Positions 10,980-21,709 are shown, counted from the first letter of the stretch. The stretch: DNA of 64,000 nucleotides from Pseudomonas sp. 8AS (GCF_902506505.1 NZ_LR733406.1:1039199-1103198); one strand, 5' to 3'. The notes: generated by a model from the letters alone, not told the origin. A program made the numbers and translations.

Positions 10980-12218
10980 ATGGATCGGCAAACGCAGCAA
11001 TTCGAGACGGCGCTGGAGCGCCTGTACCGCGAGGAGTCGCGGCGGGTGCTGGCGACCCTGATTCGCCTGCTCGGCGATTTCGACCTGGCCGAGGAGGCGC
11101 TGCACGAGGCCTTCCGCGCCGCCCTGGAGCAGTGGCCGAGCCAGGGCGTGCCGGCCAACCCGCGCGCCTGGCTGGTGTCGGCCGGGCGTTTCAAGGCCAT
11201 CGACCAGTTGCGCCGCCAGGCGCGTTTCCAGGCCCTGGACGACGGCCCCGAACCGCTCGCCGAGGGCGAGGCCTGGGATGGCGAGCATCTGCAGGACGAC
11301 CGCCTGCGCCTGGTATTCACCTGCTGCCACCCGGCCCTGGCCTTCGAGGCCCAGGTGGCGCTGACCCTGCGCGAAGTCTGCGACCTCAGCACCGAGGAAA
11401 TCGCCCGCGCCTTCCTCGCCACGCCCGGCACCATCGCCCAGCGCATCGTACGGGCGAAGAACAAGATCCGCGACGCACGCATTCCCTACGAAGTGCCGGG
11501 GCGCAACGAGCTGGCCGAGCGGCTGCAGGCGGTGCTGCAGGTGGTCTATCTGGTGTTCAACGAAGGCTACTTCGCCAGCTCCGGCGCCGAGCTGACCCGC
11601 CAGCACCTGTGCGCCGAGGCCATTCGCCTCGGCCGCCTGTTGCTGGAGCTGCTGCCCGAGGCGGAAGTGCAGGGCCTGCTGGCGCTGATGCTGCTGCACG
11701 AGTCGCGGCGCGCGGCACGCAGCTCGGCGGCCGGCGAGCCGATCCTGCTGGAGGAGCAGGATCGCAGCCTATGGGACAGGAGCCTGATCGCCGAAGGCGC
11801 GGCGCTGGTGCTGGCCGCCCTGCAGTCGCGGCGCTTCGGCCCCTACAGCCTGCAGGCGGCCATCGCCGCGGTGCACGCCGAGGCGCCGAGCATGGCGGCC
11901 ACCGACTGGGCGCAGATCGTCGGCCTGTACGACGTGCTGCTGCGCGCCACGCCGTCGCCGGTGATCGAGCTCAACCGCGCGGTGGCCCTGGCCATGCGCG
12001 ACGGCCCGGCGGCCGGCCTGCAGGTGGTCGAGGCGCTGCTGGCACGCGGCGAGCTGGCCGACTACCACCTGGCGCATGCCGCCTGCGCCGACCTGAACCG
12101 CCGCCTGGGGCGCTGGGAGGCGGCGCGCGCGGCCTACCGGCGCGCCCTGCAGCTGAGCCAGCAGGGCGCCGACCGGCAGTTTCTCGAGCGCCGCCTGGCC
12201 GAGTTGCCGGCGTTGTAG
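10980..12218 (+). CDS. ECF42-type RNA polymerase sigma factor
   Basis: 412 residues, about twice a normal ECF factor. Region 2 is near residues 10-80 (EEALHEAFRAALEQW, KAIDQLRRQARF). Region 4 is near 120-165 (LTLREVCDLSTEEIARAFL, AQRIVRAKNKIRDARIPYEV). The long C-terminal extension contains the DUF6596 block (VYLVFNEGYFASSG, LLALMLLHESRRAAR) and TPR-like helices (AHAACADLNRRLGRWEAARAAYRRAL). This architecture defines ECF42, which has no anti-sigma factor but depends on the C-terminal domain. It is typically linked to YCII/DGPF genes, one of which follows here. ATG 10980 has GAGG upstream. The stop TAG lies inside a REPIN. Confidence 0.92.
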   Translation: MDRQTQQFETALERLYREESRRVLATLIRLLGDFDLAEEALHEAFRAALEQWPSQGVPANPRAWLVSAGRFKAIDQLRRQARFQALDDGPEPLAEGEAWDGEHLQDDRLRLVFTCCHPALAFEAQVALTLREVCDLSTEEIARAFLATPGTIAQRIVRAKNKIRDARIPYEVPGRNELAERLQAVLQVVYLVFNEGYFASSGAELTRQHLCAEAIRLGRLLLELLPEAEVQGLLALMLLHESRRAARSSAAGEPILLEEQDRSLWDRSLIAEGAALVLAALQSRRFGPYSLQAAIAAVHAEAPSMAATDWAQIVGLYDVLLRATPSPVIELNRAVALAMRDGPAAGLQVVEALLARGELADYHLAHAACADLNRRLGRWEAARAAYRRALQLSQQGADRQFLERRLAELPAL

Positions 12219-12280
12219 GAGCCAGCTGGCTGGCGATCGCTCTGTGCGGGCCGCTGATCGCCAGCCAGCTGGCTCCTACA
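12214..12280. repeat. REPIN-like palindrome
   Basis: TGTAGGAGCCAGCTGGCTGG onward (12214-12238) is exactly reversed at 12256-12280 (ending CTGGCTCCTACA), with a 17-bp centre. The GTAGGAGC...GGCTCCTAC form is the common REP/REPIN class of Pseudomonas. Bases 12216-12218 form the TAG stop of the sigma factor, so the coding region ends inside the element. Confidence 0.85.
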
Positions 12281-12334
12281 TAAAGCAGGTGTGGTGGGAG
12301 CGGTCGTGGGTCGCCGAAAAATATTTTCCGCGCC

Positions 12335-12361
12335 TGTCGATCCTGCGCTGCGCCAGGCGAC
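12335..12361 (+). promoter_or_regulatory. predicted ECF42-dependent promoter
   Basis: TGTCGA (12335-12340), a 17-bp spacer, then CGAC (12358-12361), 44 bp before the YCII gene. Characterised ECF42 regulons are reported to use a -35 TGTCGA and a -10 CGA(T)C-type motif. The match sits in front of exactly the gene family these sigma factors control. No equivalent was seen before the sigma gene itself, so autoregulation is not indicated. Confidence 0.65.
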
Positions 12362-12404
12362 TAGTGGATAACCGCAGCGAAAAACGCTGCCAGGGAGGAA
12401 ACCG

Positions 12405-12749
12405 ATGAAATACCTGTGTCTGATCTACAGCGACGAAAAACTGCTGCACAGCCTGCCGGAGAGCCCGCGCGATGCGGAGTGCCTGGACTATGCGCAGACC
12501 GTCCAGCAGAGCGGCCGGATGCTTGCCGCCGAGCCGCTGGAGCCGGTCGCCACGGCCACCACGGTGCGCATGCGTGGCGGCAAGCTGAGCATCACCGACG
12601 GGCCGTTCGCCGAGACCAAGGAGCAGCTGGCCGGCTTCTACCTGATCGAGGCGCGCGACCTCAACGAGGCGCTGCAGATCGCCGGCGGCATCCCCGCGGC
12701 GCGGGTCGGCAGCGTTGAGGTACGGCCGGTGCGCCAGCTGCAGGTGTAG
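12405..12749 (+). CDS. YCII-related (DGPF-domain) protein
   Basis: 114 residues, cytoplasmic, dimeric alpha/beta-barrel fold in the family. The signature ITDGPFAETKEQLAGFYLIEA (residues 64-84) is intact, and the N-terminus MKYLCLIYSDEK is typical. DGPF proteins are the conserved partners of ECF42 sigma factors; their molecular function is not settled. The start has GGGAGGAA upstream. It is the first gene of a four-gene same-strand run (YCII, DUF899, SnoaL, SRPBCC) behind a predicted ECF42 promoter. Confidence 0.9.
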   Translation: MKYLCLIYSDEKLLHSLPESPRDAECLDYAQTVQQSGRMLAAEPLEPVATATTVRMRGGKLSITDGPFAETKEQLAGFYLIEARDLNEALQIAGGIPAARVGSVEVRPVRQLQV

Positions 12750-12830
12750 GCTGCGCCGCGCACCGCGAACTCGGACCCTGACTGGTGCGCACGGCGCACC
12801 CCATGGCAGTCGCTGCCGGGAGGAATCTCC

Positions 12831-13604
12831 ATGAATGCCGATTACCCGAAGATCGCCAGCCGTGAACAATGGCTGGCCGCACGCCTGGCCCTGCTGGAGC
12901 AGGAAAAGGCCCTGACCCATCAACGCGATGCGCTGAATGCCGCGCGCCGGCAGCTGCCGATGGTGGAAGTCACGGCGGACTACCGCTTCCACGGCCCGGA
13001 TGGCGAGGTGCCGTTGCTTGAGCTGTTCGCCGGCCAGCGCCAGCTGATCGTCTACCACTTCATGTACCACCGCGACAAAGGCGAGGGCTGCCCCGGCTGT
13101 TCCTTCCTGGTCGACAACATCGGCCATCAGTCCCACCTGCATGCTCGCGACACCCATCTGGTGCTGGTCTCGCGGGCGCCGCTGGCGGAGCTGGAGGCCT
13201 TCAGGCGGCGCATGGGCTGGACGCTGCCCTGGTACTCGTCGTTCGGCAGCCGCTTCAACTATGACTTCCACGTGAGCATCGACGCGGCCGAGGCGCCGGT
13301 GGAATACAACTACCGCGACCAGGCCGAGCTGCAGCGCCTGGGCCAGCTGGATATGGTCAAGGGCGAGCTGCCCGGCGCCAGCGTGTTCCTGCGCGACGGC
13401 GAGCGGGTATTCCACTGTTACTCCACCTACGCCCGCGGCCTGGACATGCTGATGAACACCTACCACTACCTCGACCTCACGCCGTTCGGCCGTGGCGAAG
13501 GCTGGGACGGCATGCCCGACCTGGACGGCAAGGGGCTGTTCTGGAACCGGCACCACGACCGTTATGGCGAGGCCGAAGTGGCGCCACACGACTGCTGCGC
13601 CTGA
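12831..13604 (+). CDS. DUF899 thioredoxin-like protein
   Basis: 257 residues, no signal peptide. It has the DUF899 layout: an N-terminal helical part with PMVEVTADYRF, then LLELFAGQRQLIVYHFMYHRDKGEGCPGCSFLVDNI with a CPGC motif at about residues 87-90, and the late blocks WYSSFGSRFNYDF, HCYSTYARGLDML and YHYLDLTPFGRGE. The CPGC pair suggests a redox or metal-linked thioredoxin-fold enzyme, but no reaction is established that I can cite. GGGAGGAA lies upstream of ATG 12831. Part of the ECF42-linked operon. Confidence 0.88.
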   Translation: MNADYPKIASREQWLAARLALLEQEKALTHQRDALNAARRQLPMVEVTADYRFHGPDGEVPLLELFAGQRQLIVYHFMYHRDKGEGCPGCSFLVDNIGHQSHLHARDTHLVLVSRAPLAELEAFRRRMGWTLPWYSSFGSRFNYDFHVSIDAAEAPVEYNYRDQAELQRLGQLDMVKGELPGASVFLRDGERVFHCYSTYARGLDMLMNTYHYLDLTPFGRGEGWDGMPDLDGKGLFWNRHHDRYGEAEVAPHDCCA

Positions 13605-13624
13605 GCGCAAAAGGAGGGAAGAAC

Positions 13625-14050
13625 ATGAGCAGCAACACCGAACTGCGCACCCTGATCGACAGCTGGGTCGCCGCCAACCTGGCCAAGAACCTGGACGCCA
13701 TCATCGCGCACTACGCCGAGGATGTGCTGGCCTTCGACGCCATCCTCCAGCTGCAATTCAAGGGCCGCGCCGCCTACCGGGCGCACTGGCAGATGTGCCT
13801 GCAGATGTGTGCCGGGCCGACCACCTTCGAGGTCCGCGAACTGCAGCAGGAAGCCGGCGCCGAGCTGGGCTTCGGCCACTTCCTCGCCTACTGCGCCGGC
13901 ACCGACGCCGAGGGCAAGAGCCAGGGCTGCTGGTTGCGCGTCAGCCAGGGCTACCGCAAGCAGGGCGGGCGCTGGCTGATCGCCCACGAGCACTTCTCGG
14001 TGCCGTTCGACCCCGAGAGCGGCCAGGCGCTGTTCGGCCTGCAGCCATGA
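13625..14050 (+). CDS. SnoaL-like / NTF2-fold protein
   Basis: 141 residues, no signal peptide. The pattern LIDSWVAANLAKNLDAIIAHYAEDVLAFD ... FKGRAAYRAHWQMC ... WLRVSQGYRKQGGRWLIAHEHFSVPFD is the usual cone-shaped NTF2/SnoaL fold of the SgcJ/YybH type. These are small-molecule binding proteins or isomerases; none can be assigned here. AAGGAGGG precedes ATG 13625. The stop overlaps the SRPBCC gene as ATGA (14047-14050). Confidence 0.83.
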   Translation: MSSNTELRTLIDSWVAANLAKNLDAIIAHYAEDVLAFDAILQLQFKGRAAYRAHWQMCLQMCAGPTTFEVRELQQEAGAELGFGHFLAYCAGTDAEGKSQGCWLRVSQGYRKQGGRWLIAHEHFSVPFDPESGQALFGLQP

Positions 14051-14577
14051 GCCTTTTGATCTTCCTGGTACTGCTGCTCGCCGGTCTGGCGGTATTCATC
14101 GCCTCGCGTCCGGCGGCGTTCCGCATCGAGCGCTCGGCGCTGGTCCAGGCCGCACCGGAGCAGGTGTTCGCCTGGGTCAACGACTTCCACCGCTGGCACC
14201 AGTGGTCGCCCTGGGCCAGGCGCGACCCGGCCATGCGGGTCAGCTACGAGGGCCCGGCGAGCGGGGTTGGGGCGATCTATCGCTGGCTCGGAAACCGTGA
14301 AGTGGGCGAGGGCAGCTGCCGTATCAGCGCCAGCCAGCCCGGCGCGCTGGTGCGCATGGAGCTGCAGTTCATCAAGCCGTTCCAGGCCGACAACATCGCC
14401 GAGTTCCGCTTCCAGCCCGAGGCCGGCGGCACGCGGGTGAGCTGGAGCATGAGCGGCAGCAACCACTTCGTCGGCAAGGCCATGGGCCTGCTGTGCAACA
14501 TGGACAGGATGGTCGGCAAGGATTTCGACCAGGGCCTGGCCAGCCTCAAGGTGCTGGCCGAGGGCGAAAAAACCTGA
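14047..14577 (+). CDS. membrane-anchored SRPBCC-family protein
   Basis: 176 residues. One N-terminal membrane segment (residues 3-19) is followed by a START/Bet v1-like polyketide-cyclase domain: [66 protein letters not shown]. This fold binds hydrophobic ligands. It is the last member of the ECF42-linked operon, overlapping the SnoaL gene by 4 bp. A short gap and a GTG start then begin the ABC exporter genes, which may be a separate unit. Confidence 0.83.
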   Translation: MSLLIFLVLLLAGLAVFIASRPAAFRIERSALVQAAPEQVFAWVNDFHRWHQWSPWARRDPAMRVSYEGPASGVGAIYRWLGNREVGEGSCRISASQPGALVRMELQFIKPFQADNIAEFRFQPEAGGTRVSWSMSGSNHFVGKAMGLLCNMDRMVGKDFDQGLASLKVLAEGEKT

Positions 14578-14656
14578 CGCCGGCGCCAAGCTTGCCAAGC
14601 AGCGGTGGCGGCTCCTGCTCTACAATCGCCCTTTTGCTGCCTGCCAAGGAGCCGCC

Positions 14657-15585
<929 letters not shown>

Positions 15586-15589
<4 letters not shown>

Positions 15590-16347
15590 ACCTGTATGCC
15601 ATCAAGGCCATCTACCTGTTCGAGCTGCACCGCACCTGGCGCACCCTGCTGCAGAGCATCGCCACCCCGGTGATCAGCACCTCGCTGTACTTCGTGGTAT
15701 TCGGTTCGGCCATAGGTTCGAGCATGACCCAGGTGCAGGGCGTCAGCTACGGCGCCTTCATCGTGCCGGGGCTGATCATGCTGGCGCTGCTGACCGAGAG
15801 CATCTCCAACGCCTCGTTCGGCATCTACATGCCGAAGTATTCGGGGACCATCTACGAGCTGCTCTCGGCGCCGATCTCCTACCTGGAGATCCTCATCGGC
15901 TTCGTCGGCGCGGCGGCCACCAAGTCGGTGATCCTCGGCCTGATCATCCTGGTCACGGCACGCCTGTTCGTCGATTTCGAGATCGCCCATCCCGTGGTCA
16001 TGGCGCTGTTCCTGGTGCTGACGGCGATCACCTTCAGCCTGTTCGGCTTCATCATCGGCGTGTGGGCCGATGGCTGGGAGAAGCTGCAGGTGGTGCCGGC
16101 GCTGATCGTCACGCCGCTGACCTTCCTCGGCGGCAGCTTCTACTCGATCAGCATGCTGCCGCCGCTGTGGCAGCAGGTGACCCTGTTCAACCCGGTGGTG
16201 TACCTGATCAGCGGTTTCCGCTGGAGCTTCTACGGGGTGTCCGACGTCAACGTGGCGGTCAGCCTGGGCATGACGGTGGGCTTTCTGCTGCTGTGCGTGG
16301 CGATCGTCAGCTGGATGTTCAAGACCGGGTATCGCCTGCGTCAGTGA
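15586..16347 (+). CDS. ABC-2 type permease (YadH-like)
   Basis: 253 residues with six predicted membrane segments. Blocks [61 protein letters not shown] and [19 protein letters not shown] are characteristic of YadH/ABC-2 permeases. It partners the ATPase encoded immediately upstream (ATGA overlap at 15586-15589, AAGGAG just before). Substrate unknown; this pair is widely conserved in proteobacteria. Confidence 0.92.
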
Positions 16348-16355
16348 TCGCTGGT

Positions 16356-16421
16356 TGGCCAGGTGCATGAGCCCTGGCCAGAGAGAGTTTGCCGCACCCG
16401 CGCTGCACCTTGCTGCAGCGC
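16356..16421. terminator. tandem hairpins between convergent transcripts
   Basis: TGGCCAGG (16356-16363) pairs with CCTGGCCA (16373-16380), and GCGCTGCA (16400-16407) pairs with TGCAGCGC (16414-16421). They lie between the YadH-like permease (plus, ends 16347) and the PII-like gene (minus, ends 16429). They may end both transcripts, though T-runs are poor. Confidence 0.5.
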
Positions 16422-16428
16422 GTTCCTG

Positions 16429-16821
16429 CTAAACCTCCGAGGTCTTCGCGCCGGGTTCTTCCGGGACGCCCGCCGGCATCGTCAGCGGCGTGGCGAAGTG
16501 CAGCGCGGTCATATACACCGAGCCGCTGTCCGGCTGGTCCAGTCCTGCCTGCGCACAGATGAAGTCGAACACCTCGTCGGCCTGTTGCTCATCCACGACC
16601 ACGCTCAGGACCCGCGCCAGTGCGGCTTCCGGCACCTTGTTAGGCTGCGCCTTGGCCGCCTGCAGCACGGCCACGCCACGGCAGTGCACGCTGTGCGCCC
16701 GGGTGATGCCCCATTCATCGCGCAGCATGCGCAGCACCCGGCGATCCGTGCCGTTGTCGGGCAACACGCAGGTGATGAGCTTGGCTGCCCCGCCCGGTAT
16801 ACCGATAGTCATCCCGTTCAC
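16429..16821 (-). CDS. PII-like protein, second paralogue
   Basis: 130 residues with a ferredoxin-like PII layout. An N-terminal beta strand (KLITCVLPDNGTDRRVLRMLRDEWGITRAHSV) comes first, then a region in place of the T-loop (RGVAVLQAAKAQPNKVPEAAL), then VLSVVVDEQQADEVFDFICAQAGLDQPDSGSVYMTAL, which aligns with the second half of GlnB-type proteins. The conserved T-loop Tyr and canonical nucleotide-binding glycine motif are missing. The GTG start at 16821 is chosen because GAGGAG lies nine bases upstream; ATG 16812 is the alternative. It overlaps the upstream PII-like gene by 4 bp. Last gene of the DUF1538 operon. Confidence 0.75.
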   Translation of the reverse strand: MNGMTIGIPGGAAKLITCVLPDNGTDRRVLRMLRDEWGITRAHSVHCRGVAVLQAAKAQPNKVPEAALARVLSVVVDEQQADEVFDFICAQAGLDQPDSGSVYMTALHFATPLTMPAGVPEEPGAKTSEV

Positions 16822-17180
16822 GAAGGGTTGCTCCTCTCCAGCACTTCGCGGGGGATGTAGGTGGCCACTTTTTCAACCGGCGTCGCATAGATCATCCCGG
16901 CGCCCGGAACATCCAGCCCGGCGGCGTGATAGATGGTTTCCAGCAGGGCGTCCTGATAGTCGGCCGCCACCAGCAGGCTGACCACTTCCTTCTCCGCATC
17001 GATGGCGATGCTGAGCAGGCCGAGACGCTCCCGGGGGCCGAAGCCATGGGCGTGGTAGACGATCGCCCCCGGCGCGCCCATGCCCTGGGCGGCACGAATC
17101 ACCAGGTCGGCGCGCCCGGCGGCGACGATGCAGGTGATCAGCGCAACGTCGGTCAGGTAGGTGATGCCCTCCGTTTTCAT
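16818..17180 (-). CDS. PII-like protein, first paralogue
   Basis: 120 residues. LTDVALITCIVAAGRADLVIRAAQGMGAPGAIVYHAHG corresponds to the first PII beta-alpha-beta half. VVSLLVAADYQDALLETIYHAAGLDVPGAGMIYATPVEKVATYIP corresponds to the second half, with PGAGMIYATPVEKV at the B-loop/C-loop position. The T-loop is short (GFGPRERLGLLS) and lacks the uridylylated Tyr. ATG 17178-17180 has AGGGAG upstream and overlaps the DUF1538 stop by 4 bp. PII proteins usually gate transporters or enzymes by sensing nucleotides, so regulation of the DUF1538 protein is the natural inference. Confidence 0.8.
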   Translation of the reverse strand: MKTEGITYLTDVALITCIVAAGRADLVIRAAQGMGAPGAIVYHAHGFGPRERLGLLSIAIDAEKEVVSLLVAADYQDALLETIYHAAGLDVPGAGMIYATPVEKVATYIPREVLERSNPS

Positions 17181-18961
17181 GTCGATTCTCCCTTTGCCAG
17201 TAATTGATTCGCAGGCTGTGCGGTGGCGGCCCTGGCCTGCCGCCACATCTGAATCCGGGCCCACTGCCCGAGCAGCATGACGCTGATGATGGGGCCGACC
17301 GAGGCCATGCTGAGAATGCCGAAGCCTTCGACGGCGCTGGTGGCATTGCCCAGCCCCAGGCCCATGGCCAGCACCAGTGGCACGGTGATCGGGCCGGTGG
17401 TGACGCCGGCGCTGTCCCAGGCCACATTGACGAACTCTTCGCTGGAAAACGCCGTCAGCACGGCGGCCAGCAGATAGGGCGGCAGCACCAGCCAGACCAG
17501 GGGCAGGTCGAACACCAGCTTGGCCACGCCCACGGCGATGCCGCAGGCGACCCCGATCGACACCGCGCGGATCAGGCTGCTCTTGCGGATAACACCGTTG
17601 GTCAGGGTCTGCGCCGTGTCCCCCAGCGCATTCAGCGCGGGTTCCGCGACCGTGGCGCCGTAGCCGAGCAGCCAGGCGAAGGCCAGGGCCAGCACCAGGC
17701 CCACCTCATAGAGGTAGAGCGGGGATTTGTCGGCGCCGGGAATTTGCATGAAGGCCGCCGGTATCAGCGAGCCGGCACTGCCACCCAGTTTGGACAGGCC
17801 GTAGGTCAGCCCCAGGTTGAACACGCACATGCCGACCACGGTCAGGGCGATACCCAGGAGGATCTCGTTGCGCCGTGGCAGGCTCTGGCGCAGCAGCAGC
17901 TTCAGGACGATCAGCAGGAAGATCACCAGCGGCACGATGGCGCGTACCCCCGAGACGATCTCCAGGCCGGGGCTGACGCTGTACCAGGCGGCCGCCTCTT
18001 GCCCGGCACCGGCCGCGGCCTGCGCTGCGGCGATGATCTCGGCCGGCGTGGCGCTGCCCGCCACGTACAGGGTCAGCAGCATGACCCCGATGACCGGAAA
18101 CAGCGAAGCCAGGGTGACGATACCGAAGCCGGACAGCCCGGAGCCGCCCTTGCCGGCCGCCGCCGCGATGCCGATGCCCAGCGCCAGTACCAGCGGCACC
18201 GTGACCGGGCCGGTGGTGACCGCGCCGGCGTCCCAGGCCAGGCCGATGACCTTGGCCAGCTCCGGGTCGCGGGCCATATACACCGTCAGCAGCAGCACCG
18301 GCAGTAGCGAGGCATAGATCAATGGCTTCAGACTCCAGCCATAGAGAAAGCGCAGCGTGCCGGTTACCGCCGCCAGGCCGACGCTGGCGCCAACCACCAG
18401 CACCAGTTCACCGGTCCACTGGTTGAGGATCGCCCAGAGGTAGGGCGCACGCTCTGCGGAAACATTCTGCCCGGCGGCGCGCAATGCGCCGATGGCGGGT
18501 TCGGCGAAGGTCACGCCGATGCCGAGCAGCAGGGTGACCAGCAGGACGACTGGCAGGGATGACTTGCGTGGCAGGTTGCTGCCGATGATTTCGCCGAACG
18601 GCATCAGGCCGAGTTTCAGTCCCTCCATGAACAGCATCAGCCCGACTATCACCGCGAACAGGCCGCCCGCGACCAGCAGCGAGTCTTCCACCAACTGGCG
18701 CAGGATGATGATCTGGAACAGCGCCAGGTACAGCGCCAGGGGAACCACGGCGCGCAGCTGTTCCATCAGGCGGATGTTGATATAGGGCTTGAGGACGGCG
18801 ACGACCTCATCCCGCTGCAGTTTCGCCGCCTGATAGGGTGCGGCTCGCCAGCGCCCGTCGGCATCGCGAACCGGTGCCGCGGTCAATTCGCGCAGGGGGA
18901 TTTCGCGGCGCCCTGCGCCTATCGTGCGCAGGTAGTCGGCATAGCGAATGGAGTCTTTCAT
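17177..18961 (-). CDS. duplicated DUF1538 membrane protein (putative transporter)
   Basis: 594 residues: a soluble N-terminus of about 80 residues, then two homologous membrane halves. Matching pairs are TFAEPAIGAL / TVAEPALNAL, WDAGAVTTGPVTVPLVLALG / WDSAGVTTGPITVPLVLAMG and GFGIVTLASLFPVIGVMLL / GFGILSMASVGPIISVMLL. Conserved acidic residues within hydrophobic segments (AEPA, WD) and the duplication look like a secondary transporter or channel; no substrate is known to me. ATG 18961 (MKDSIRYADYL) is chosen, with GGAG upstream; GTG 18991 is possible. It heads a coupled operon with two PII-like genes. Confidence 0.85.
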   Translation of the reverse strand: MKDSIRYADYLRTIGAGRREIPLRELTAAPVRDADGRWRAAPYQAAKLQRDEVVAVLKPYINIRLMEQLRAVVPLALYLALFQIIILRQLVEDSLLVAGGLFAVIVGLMLFMEGLKLGLMPFGEIIGSNLPRKSSLPVVLLVTLLLGIGVTFAEPAIGALRAAGQNVSAERAPYLWAILNQWTGELVLVVGASVGLAAVTGTLRFLYGWSLKPLIYASLLPVLLLTVYMARDPELAKVIGLAWDAGAVTTGPVTVPLVLALGIGIAAAAGKGGSGLSGFGIVTLASLFPVIGVMLLTLYVAGSATPAEIIAAAQAAAGAGQEAAAWYSVSPGLEIVSGVRAIVPLVIFLLIVLKLLLRQSLPRRNEILLGIALTVVGMCVFNLGLTYGLSKLGGSAGSLIPAAFMQIPGADKSPLYLYEVGLVLALAFAWLLGYGATVAEPALNALGDTAQTLTNGVIRKSSLIRAVSIGVACGIAVGVAKLVFDLPLVWLVLPPYLLAAVLTAFSSEEFVNVAWDSAGVTTGPITVPLVLAMGLGLGNATSAVEGFGILSMASVGPIISVMLLGQWARIQMWRQARAATAQPANQLLAKGEST

Positions 18962-19105
18962 GCGCTCAGTTGCTCCGGTTGAGCCATCCACGGCGGCCGG
19001 CAGAGCGTCTGCCGGTGAGGCGATCCTGGGCAGAAGACTAGGGCGCCTTTCCGGTTGCGTCCAACTCGCTCACGCGTCGGTGCGGGAGCCGGTCGCACCC
19101 GGTGC

Positions 19106-20482
<1,377 letters not shown>

Positions 20483-20589
20483 GCCGTGCTCCTGATGACT
20501 GCCTGGTCATAAGCTTACACCCGGTAATCGCTCGTCACGGTCGAGGAAGCGACCCGCAGTTACCTTTCTTCGCCTGGCCTGGCAGGGGC

Positions 20590-21522
20590 TCAGCGCTCCT
20601 TGCGCTTGCGCAGGCGTTTGCGTGCCGGCATCTCGCTGCTTGGCACATGCAGATAGGACAGCACGCTTTCGGTCAGCTCGGCGGCCAGCTTCACCGCCTC
20701 CTTGTTGCGCGTCATCACGGCCGCTACCAGGCTTTCGATCAGCGCCAGCACGGCGGTGTTGGAGCTGATCAGCACCGGGTGGCTGGCCGGGGCGAACAGG
20801 CAGTGGTCGGCGATGGCGGCCAGCGGCGAGGCTGGCGAGTCGGTGATGGCCAGTACCTTGGCCCCGCGTTCGAGGGAGAAGCGCGCCAGCTGCAGGGTGT
20901 CCAGCGAGTAGCGGGGCAGGGAGATGGCGAGCAGGGCGTCGTGCTCGGTGATGCTGGCCAGGCGATAGGCGGCGTTCTCGTTGCCGCCCTCCATGCTGAC
21001 TGCCACCGCGTCGGCGCAATAGGGCACCAGGTTGGCGGCGGCCAGGCCGGCCATGTAGGCGCTGTTGCCGAAGCCGAGGATGTAGATGCGCCGGGCGGCG
21101 GTCAGGCTGCCGACGAAAGCCTCGAAGGCGGCGATGCTGTTGCTGTTGGCGGTGCTGCCCAGGTTGCTGCTGGCGATCTGCATCTGTTCCTGCAGGCCGA
21201 AGGTGCCGTCCGGGCGATGGGCCAGTTCGTTGCGCAGCTTGTCCACCGGCGACACCAGTTCCTGCAGGGTGGCCACCAGTGCCGACCTCAGGGCGCTGTA
21301 GCCGCCCAGCTGCATGGCGCGCGCCAGGCGGTTGACCGCAGCGGCGGAGGTGGCGGTTTCCTGGGCCAGCTCTTCGATGGTCAGGGTCGCGGCTTTCAGC
21401 GGGTGGCGCAGGATGAAGTCGGCCACCTTGCGCAGCGAGGGTTGCAGGTCCGGGGTGATGGCCGCCAGTTTGCGCATGACTGGCGAGGCGTAGACGGTGA
21501 CGTTGCTGGGCGTGGATGTCAT
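20590..21522 (-). CDS. MurR/RpiR family transcriptional regulator
   Basis: 310 residues. An N-terminal RpiR helix-turn-helix (about 20-95: LQPSLRKVADFILRHPLKAATLTIEELAQETATSAAAVNRLARAM) is followed by a SIS domain (about 125-270: IYILGFGNSAYMAGLAA, DALLAISLPRYSLDTLQLA, KVLAITDSPASPLA). The open frame reaches 21630, but that part crosses a dispersed repeat, so ATG 21522 (MTSTPSNVTVYA) is taken as start. The lysine/arginine-rich tail (ARKRLRKRKER) is unusual. Context suggests control of the neighbouring amidohydrolase, binding protein and cyanophycinase genes; the ligand is unknown. Confidence 0.9.
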   Translation of the reverse strand: MTSTPSNVTVYASPVMRKLAAITPDLQPSLRKVADFILRHPLKAATLTIEELAQETATSAAAVNRLARAMQLGGYSALRSALVATLQELVSPVDKLRNELAHRPDGTFGLQEQMQIASSNLGSTANSNSIAAFEAFVGSLTAARRIYILGFGNSAYMAGLAAANLVPYCADAVAVSMEGGNENAAYRLASITEHDALLAISLPRYSLDTLQLARFSLERGAKVLAITDSPASPLAAIADHCLFAPASHPVLISSNTAVLALIESLVAAVMTRNKEAVKLAAELTESVLSYLHVPSSEMPARKRLRKRKER

Positions 21523-21563
21523 GCGTGTGCAGGCCTGTTCGGGAAGGGCGGTAACCACCACGG

Positions 21564-21709
21564 TAAGAACCTGTTCAAAGTCTGCTGCGCGTCGGCCATG
21601 CTGCGTTGAAATCGGGCTCAGAATGCTCATTTACAACTCGTAAACTGCGCTTCTTCGCCCGATTTCGCCTTGCCTGGCTCTAGCTCGCGAGACTTTGAAT
21701 AGGCTCTTA
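21564..21709. repeat. dispersed palindromic repeat, copy 2 (146 bp)
   Basis: Ends are TAAGAACCTGTTCAAAGTCT (21564-21583) and AGACTTTGAATAGGCTCTTA (21690-21709), 18 of 20 positions complementary. The interior contains a TTTACAACTCGTAAACTGCG palindromic core and GCCTTGCCTGGCTCTAGCTC. It fills the gap between the RpiR gene and the amidohydrolase. Related copies lie at 10809-10896 and 62733-63017. Confidence 0.8.
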
